A DNA stretch of 10,002 nt. Origin: Candidatus Melainabacteria bacterium (lineage in GTDB: Bacteria; Cyanobacteriota; Vampirovibrionia; LMEP-6097). Each line of letters starts with the position of its first letter. Position 1 is the stretch's first letter. Shown here piece after piece: positions 6,420 to 10,002 of the stretch. The stretch is from positions 1-10,002 of the forward strand of contig JAPPOW010000180.1 of assembly GCA_028817775.1 (NCBI GenBank). The letters run 5' to 3'. The translations under genes and the position numbers were made by a program. Under the pieces are notes generated by a model, which saw nothing but the letters and a program-made list of their open reading frames with translations, ran no database searches and was not told the origin of the DNA.

Positions 6420-7280
6420 GTGGCCAAACGGCAAATTAGATTAAGTTTTTTTGTCCCTGCATTGCTGGTAACTGTGCTTTTTTCAGCATTGATGCCATTT
6501 CTTTGGCGCTGGTCTCAGGATATTCCTATCATTAGTTTGGTTCTTGCTGAAACTAGTTTGATATTTCTGATTGTACTTGCAACTGTGCCCAAGGCTAGCG
6601 TGAAGGAGATCACCAAGATTGGATTTTACTATCTAAGCTTTATGCTGATTGGCTTCACTGTGCTTAGTTTCTTGCCGGTAGATTACGAACGAAAGTTCAT
6701 GGTTTTGATTGATACTGATATGGGTTTACCAAGCTTGGTTTCAGTCAATGTACTTGCTTTGATTGTATTGAATATTTTAGCTTCATTGGCCTTTGCACTA
6801 GAACTTAGTCATGGAGAGAGTCATAAGCAAGCTCATGATCAGAAGTATGAAGTAATGAATAAAGCAGAAGAAAGTTTCTATGAAATGAGTATCCGTGAGT
6901 TTGAAGAAGTTAAAGAACAAGCTGTCAAACCAACTAAGATGAATGCGATCGAGCGAGCTCTACTCGAGCATATCCATCCAGCAGTGAGCTGTGCTATCTG
7001 TGTTGATAAAACCGGTGCTAGTTTGACCAGTACATTTTTTGAGTGGAATGGCTTGCCACAAGAAATTTTGATTAATAGCTTCTACGAGCATAATGAACTT
7101 GCTGAAGCCTATGGTGATTCTAAATTGGCGCAATTATTATTACGTGATGGCGAGCATTGGTATCTCGTGGCTAAGTATCGTGGTAATTATCTGCTTTTGC
7201 AAACAGGTGATACAAATATTAAACCGTTAATTGATACGTCTTACAGAGTAATCAAGACTTGTGAAGCGGGCATAAAATAA
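6420..7280 (+). CDS. Four-helix membrane protein with possible Roadblock/LC7-like cytoplasmic domain, coupled to pilT
   Basis: I do not recognise a named family for this 286-residue protein. Four hydrophobic segments (about 8-29, 36-56, 67-87 and 105-128) fill the N-terminal half. A charged, probably coiled linker (about 130-170) leads to a soluble C-terminal domain (about 175-286). That domain has the pattern of a Roadblock/LC7 or longin-type fold: a strand pair around SCAICVDKTGASLTS, a helical middle, and strands around HWYLVAKYRGNYLLLQTG. The fold assignment is inferred from pattern alone. The stop is 2 bases before the pilT start, so the two are almost certainly co-transcribed and probably act together in twitching motility, with this protein perhaps anchoring or placing the retraction motor. 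The start is a GTG without a Shine-Dalgarno, and the promoter suggests a leaderless mRNA. Confidence 0.75.
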   Translation: MAKRQIRLSFFVPALLVTVLFSALMPFLWRWSQDIPIISLVLAETSLIFLIVLATVPKASVKEITKIGFYYLSFMLIGFTVLSFLPVDYERKFMVLIDTDMGLPSLVSVNVLALIVLNILASLAFALELSHGESHKQAHDQKYEVMNKAEESFYEMSIREFEEVKEQAVKPTKMNAIERALLEHIHPAVSCAICVDKTGASLTSTFFEWNGLPQEILINSFYEHNELAEAYGDSKLAQLLLRDGEHWYLVAKYRGNYLLLQTGDTNIKPLIDTSYRVIKTCEAGIK

Positions 7281-7282
7281 TT

Positions 7283-8371
7283 ATGATCAAAAAATTCTTG
7301 CAATTAGTACTTGATACAGGCGCTAGTGACTTGCATATTGCTACTGGTGAGCCACCAATTTTAAGAGTTAATGGCACTCTCCAAAGAACTGATTTTGCCA
7401 AATTCGATGCTGAGCAAATGAAAAGCATTTGCTATAGCTTCTTAACTGATAAACAAATCAAAGAGTTTGAAGAAACTAACGAGCTTGATCTTTCTACTGG
7501 AGTTGAAGGGCTTGGTAGATTTAGGGTCAATATTTATAAGGATAGAATTGGAATGGCAGCAGCTTTCCGTATCATTACTGAAACTATTCCTTCATTGGAG
7601 AAATTAGGTTTGCCTGCAACAACTAAAGAAGTTGCTAAGTTGCCACGTGGTTTGGTTTTGGTTACTGGTCCTACTGGTTCTGGTAAATCGACAACGCTAG
7701 CAGCAATTATCGATTGGATTAATACTCATCGTGCTGAGCATATTTTAACGATTGAAGATCCAATTGAATTTGTGCACAAATCGAAGAAGAGTTTGATCAA
7801 CCAGCGTGAAGTGGGTGCTGATACTTATAGTTTCCAAGCGGCTTTGAAATCATCTCTGCGTGAGGATCCTGACGTGATTCTAATTGGTGAGATGCGTGAC
7901 CTTGAAACAATCTCGCTTGCTGTTACAGCTGCTGAAACTGGTCACTTGGTCTTTGGTACTTTGCACACTAGTTCAGCAGCAACTACTATTGATAGATTAG
8001 TAGATGTCTTTCCGCATGAACAGCAAACTCAAATCAGAATTCAATTGAGTGGTTCACTTAAAGCGGTACTGTCACAAACTTTATTGCCGAAGAAAACTGG
8101 TGAAGGCCGCTGTATGGCAATGGAGATTATGACTGTTACTCCAGGTATTTCTAACTTGATTCGTGAAGGTAAAACTTCTCAAATTTATTCAGCGATTCAA
8201 ACTGGACGCAAGGAAGGTATGCAGACACTTGAAGCTTCACTAGCTGAACTTTATAAGCAAGGTTTGGTTAGGGTTGAGGATATTATTGCCAAGAGTTCTA
8301 AGGCTGATGAGCTTAGAAACTTGCTTGGTTCTGACGTAATTACCAATGATATGCTTGCTGGCGCTGGTTAA
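7283..8371 (+). CDS. pilT: Type IV pilus retraction ATPase PilT
   Basis: This 362-residue hexameric ATPase powers pilus retraction at the inner-membrane base, driving twitching motility and DNA uptake. The N-terminal PAS-like domain opens with the typical GASDLHIATGEPPILRVNG (13-31). The RecA-like domain carries Walker A GPTGSGKS (129-136), the Asp box ILTIEDPIEFVH (154-165), Walker B DVILIGEMRD (197-206, Glu203) and the His box HLVFGTLHT (221-229). The C-terminal retraction motif reads GISNLIREGK (288-297), close to the AIRNLIRE signature that separates PilT from PilB. Length is normal with a slightly longer tail. It starts 2 bases after the upstream membrane protein gene, so translation may be coupled. 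PilU-like or second PilT paralogues cannot be excluded, but PilT is much the best fit. No other pilus genes are in the window. Confidence 0.96.
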   Translation: MIKKFLQLVLDTGASDLHIATGEPPILRVNGTLQRTDFAKFDAEQMKSICYSFLTDKQIKEFEETNELDLSTGVEGLGRFRVNIYKDRIGMAAAFRIITETIPSLEKLGLPATTKEVAKLPRGLVLVTGPTGSGKSTTLAAIIDWINTHRAEHILTIEDPIEFVHKSKKSLINQREVGADTYSFQAALKSSLREDPDVILIGEMRDLETISLAVTAAETGHLVFGTLHTSSAATTIDRLVDVFPHEQQTQIRIQLSGSLKAVLSQTLLPKKTGEGRCMAMEIMTVTPGISNLIREGKTSQIYSAIQTGRKEGMQTLEASLAELYKQGLVRVEDIIAKSSKADELRNLLGSDVITNDMLAGAG

Positions 8372-8488
8372 AATCTGTCCATAAATTGCCAACTGCTGTG
8401 TTATTTGAGTCCTCATGGGCTAGAGCCCACTTCGGACACGTCCTCCGGACTTCAAATGCCTTGCATTTGACAATTTCTGAACAGATTT
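8371..8488. repeat. 118-bp imperfect palindromic element between convergent genes
   Basis: The outer arms (8371-8388 and 8471-8488) match at 16 of 18 positions. The left arm starts on the last base of the pilT stop codon. Inside are TGGGCT-AG-AGCCCA (8416-8429), CAAATGC-CTT-GCATTTG (8453-8469), and a pairing of TTTGAGTCC (8404-8412) with 8447-8456 that has one bulged base. The element may serve both convergent genes as a transcription end. A T-rich stretch (8501-8511) lies 12 bases beyond it. Its sequence does not match the other elements here. Confidence 0.75.
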
Positions 8489-8515
8489 AGTCTTACAAGT
8501 AGTTTTGTTTTAGGT

Positions 8516-9130
8516 TTAACTCTCAACAATTTCAATTTTCACATGACCAATTTTTAGTCCAGAGTCTAAGCTTTGGCAAGAAGCGTCGACCTTGTCAGGA
8601 TCAATGGAGACTGTATATAGGTAGTCTCTAGCTCTAGGGTTAAGACTAGGATTGATAAAGGCTGCGTATAAATATTTTTTGGCGGGTTCATGGATACTAG
8701 GCAAATCAAAATCTGAATGAGTGCTAAAGCCTTTGAAAATATAGCCGTCGGTAACTAGACCGTTGTTCGTTTCCAATCTAACTTGGTTACCAAGTTTTAG
8801 GCCAGATTCTTTGATAGCATCGATCACTCTTTTAATTTCTTGGACTCTAGTTTCTGCAGGAATGATGAACTTTGGTTTAGGAGCACCAACCAAGAATGGA
8901 TTGGGTCCGGTAGCAAAAGCTAAGAGGCAGCTAATTTCATCTTCACCCAAATTTTCTCTTTCGATGATTCCTGTGCTATTGCTTGCTGCTAATAATTTTG
9001 CCTGAGCATCAAGGATTCTTTGAGCTTGCCTAGAGTGAGTTCTAATTTGCTGGGCTTTATCTTTTAGGCGAGTGCTTTTAGCTCTAAACAGAGCTCTAAA
9101 TAGTGCGCTTGGATTTTGAAGAATTTTCAT
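8516..9130 (-). CDS. Protein of unknown function, 204 residues
   Basis: I do not recognise this protein. It starts with a strongly basic stretch (residues 1-40, rich in Arg, Lys and Gln) that could be an amphipathic or nucleic-acid-binding helix. A more conserved-looking globular part runs from about residue 60 to the end, with a Pro/Gly-rich stretch near 75-90. Two similar phrases, LKLGNQVRLE and, at the end, LKIGHVKIEI, hint at a repeated beta element. There is no signal peptide, membrane segment or Cys motif (only two Cys). The ATG at 9130 has GAAGG about 6 bases upstream and an extended -10 further up, so it is expressed as its own unit. It faces pilT and is divergent from dcd, neither of which clearly suggests a role. 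The good start signals and protein-like sequence support a real gene. Confidence 0.7.
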   Translation of the reverse strand: MKILQNPSALFRALFRAKSTRLKDKAQQIRTHSRQAQRILDAQAKLLAASNSTGIIERENLGEDEISCLLAFATGPNPFLVGAPKPKFIIPAETRVQEIKRVIDAIKESGLKLGNQVRLETNNGLVTDGYIFKGFSTHSDFDLPSIHEPAKKYLYAAFINPSLNPRARDYLYTVSIDPDKVDASCQSLDSGLKIGHVKIEIVES

Positions 9131-9136
9131 GGCGAA

Positions 9137-9158
9137 CCTTCAATGGAAGATAATAGCA
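9137..9158 (-). promoter_or_regulatory. Promoter and ribosome binding site of the 204-residue protein gene
   Basis: On the minus strand an extended -10, TGC-TATTAT (hexamer at 9150-9155, 5 of 6 matches), predicts a start near 9143 and a leader of about 13 bases. GAAGG (9137-9141) lies 6 bases before the ATG. This gene therefore has a Shine-Dalgarno, unlike its divergent neighbour dcd. Confidence 0.55.
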
Positions 9159-9199
9159 CTTATGAACCATTTTTAATAGACTTGCAGCGCAGAGGACTG

Positions 9200-9205
9200 T
9201 AAAAT
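9200..9205 (+). promoter_or_regulatory. -10 hexamer of dcd, leader of about two bases
   Basis: TAAAAT (5 of 6 matches) ends 9 bases before the ATG at 9214, so the predicted leader is about 2 bases. No Shine-Dalgarno and no clear -35 can be seen. Confidence 0.45.
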
Positions 9206-9213
9206 AAGATGCG

Positions 9214-9849
9214 ATGATTACAGCACTGTCGGTATTTTTTGTTCTCTACCTTATACATATTGTGTTCTATGCACCAGGCAACTTAGTTGATTGGCAGATG
9301 CGACTCTATATGACACTTGGTTTATTGAGAGTTGATAACCATAGAGAGGAAGCGATTCAGCCTAATAGTTTGGATGTTCATCTCGGTAGAGAATTCGCTC
9401 GTCAAATGGCTGATGGTAGCTTCGAAGTATTTGATGCTGATTTTATTACTCTAGCGCCTGGTGAGTTTGTACTTGCAACTACTGAGGAGTATTTTTATTT
9501 CCCATCCTTTATACACGGAGTGCTGCAGGGCAAAAGTTCTTGGGCTCGCTTAGGTCTCTATGTTGAATCTGCTGGTTTGTTTGATAGTGGCTTTGAAGGC
9601 GAAGCAGTTGTTGAGCTTACTAATCAGGGTAACTCACCATTAGTCTTGCAATCAGGTAAAGCAATTGCACAAATGATCTTTGCCAAAAACCTTATCGTTG
9701 CTAATCCTTATGGTAAGAAAAAACATGGCAAGAGTAATTACCAAGGGCAACGCGGGGCGCAGCAAAGTGCACTAGATAGAGTGCTGGCCAAAGATAGCGC
9801 TAAGCAAGATGAAGCTCGTGACTTTGCTAGCAAAGCTGAACTTAACTAA
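9214..9849 (+). CDS. dcd: dCTP deaminase family protein (Dcd) with extra hydrophobic N-terminus
   Basis: Dcd makes dUTP from dCTP for thymidylate synthesis, acting as a trimer in the cytoplasm. Family motifs are clear: IQPNSLDVHLG (48-58), LAPGEFVLATTEE (80-92), GKSSWARLGL (106-115), and AGLFDSGFEGEAVVELTN (120-137) with the catalytic Glu134, then YQGQRGAQQS near 176-185. The AG-x-x-D-x-GF form, rather than the HRIDPGW of enterobacterial Dcd, is closer to bifunctional deaminase-diphosphatase or dUTPase relatives, so it might also cleave dUTP; I cannot settle this. Residues 1-21 are strongly hydrophobic and resemble a membrane helix, which is unusual for this family. A start at Met29 (9298) or GTG at 9262 would remove most of it, but neither has a ribosome binding site, whereas a -10 sits just upstream of 9214. 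The C-terminal tail (about 186-211) is charged and probably flexible. Confidence 0.9.
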   Translation: MITALSVFFVLYLIHIVFYAPGNLVDWQMRLYMTLGLLRVDNHREEAIQPNSLDVHLGREFARQMADGSFEVFDADFITLAPGEFVLATTEEYFYFPSFIHGVLQGKSSWARLGLYVESAGLFDSGFEGEAVVELTNQGNSPLVLQSGKAIAQMIFAKNLIVANPYGKKKHGKSNYQGQRGAQQSALDRVLAKDSAKQDEARDFASKAELN

Positions 9850-9860
9850 AGTTATTAATC

Positions 9861-9957
9861 GTCATTGCGAGCCAGAGGCGAAGCAATCTAATGCATAGGT
9901 TCTGCCAGCCTCTATGCATTAGATTGCCACGTCGAGCTTCGCTCTCCTCGCAATAAC
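9861..9957. repeat. 97-bp palindromic element after dcd, same family as the one inside pheT
   Basis: The arms begin GTCATTGCGAG and end in its near-complement CTCGCAATAAC. GAAGCAATCTAATGCAT (9880-9896) pairs with ATGCATTAGATTGC (9913-9926), with imperfect arms outside. Its left arm shares GTCATTGCGAGC and GAAGCAATCTAATGCA with the right arm (reverse complement) of the pheT element. It could act as a transcription end for dcd. Nothing else is visible from 9958 to the window end. Confidence 0.85.
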
Positions 9958-10002
9958 CCTGTCAAGGCTCCCGGCAAAAATTAGCACAAATTAATAGCTT
10001 GA

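Noticed and set aside
3593..9957. CRISPR array
   Set aside because: The repeats are five separate palindromic elements of different families with no regular spacers or cas genes.
1..10002. Alternative genetic code (no gene in the window stops with TGA)
   Set aside because: Nine genes are too few to judge, conserved Trp positions use TGG, and all well-known proteins read normally with the standard code.

Overview
The window looks like chromosome from a Gram-negative, low-to-moderate GC bacterium that makes type IV pili. It encodes an outer-membrane beta-barrel protein with a signal peptide, an exported tetraheme c-type cytochrome and a PilT retraction ATPase. Several genes appear to have leaderless starts, and short palindromic elements fill the gaps between genes. 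I cannot assign a phylum. An uncultured lineage such as the non-photosynthetic relatives of cyanobacteria would fit, but this is a weak guess. All nine genes stop with TAA or TAG, and nothing points to a recoded stop codon.

Layout. Positions 1-1056 hold a small protein of unknown function with a Cys-rich tail (possibly incomplete at its 5' end), then a tetraheme cytochrome c. A hairpin terminator separates the cytochrome from a convergent porin gene (1116-2300, minus). Upstream of the porin on the same strand is an M20 metallopeptidase of the carboxypeptidase G2 type (2392-3564, minus). A 125-bp cruciform-like repeat separates it from the divergent pheT (3743-6304), the beta subunit of phenylalanyl-tRNA synthetase. 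A second palindromic element follows pheT. Next comes a two-gene unit: a four-helix membrane protein with a possible Roadblock/LC7-like cytoplasmic domain (6420-7280) and pilT (7283-8371). Another palindromic element lies between pilT and a convergent gene of unknown function (8516-9130, minus). That gene diverges from a dCTP deaminase-family gene, dcd (9214-9849), which is followed by a last palindromic element. No stretch without a gene exceeds 300 bases.

How the parts connect. The cytochrome and the porin share the same promoter design: a TTGAC-N4-ATCAA box of the CRP/FNR family, with the box centre 29.5 bp from the first base of the -10 hexamer. This places it at -41.5, the class II activator position. 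The two genes are therefore probably co-regulated, perhaps in anaerobic or nitrosative respiration. The remaining genes are housekeeping or motility functions. Four of them (the M20 gene, pheT, the membrane protein and dcd) have a -10-like hexamer ending 7-9 bases before the start codon and no Shine-Dalgarno sequence, which suggests leaderless mRNAs.

The most unusual observation is a 79-bp palindromic element inside pheT. It reads through in frame as about 27 extra residues, and its sequence is related to the intergenic palindrome after dcd. This resembles the protein-coding palindromic elements known from Rickettsia.
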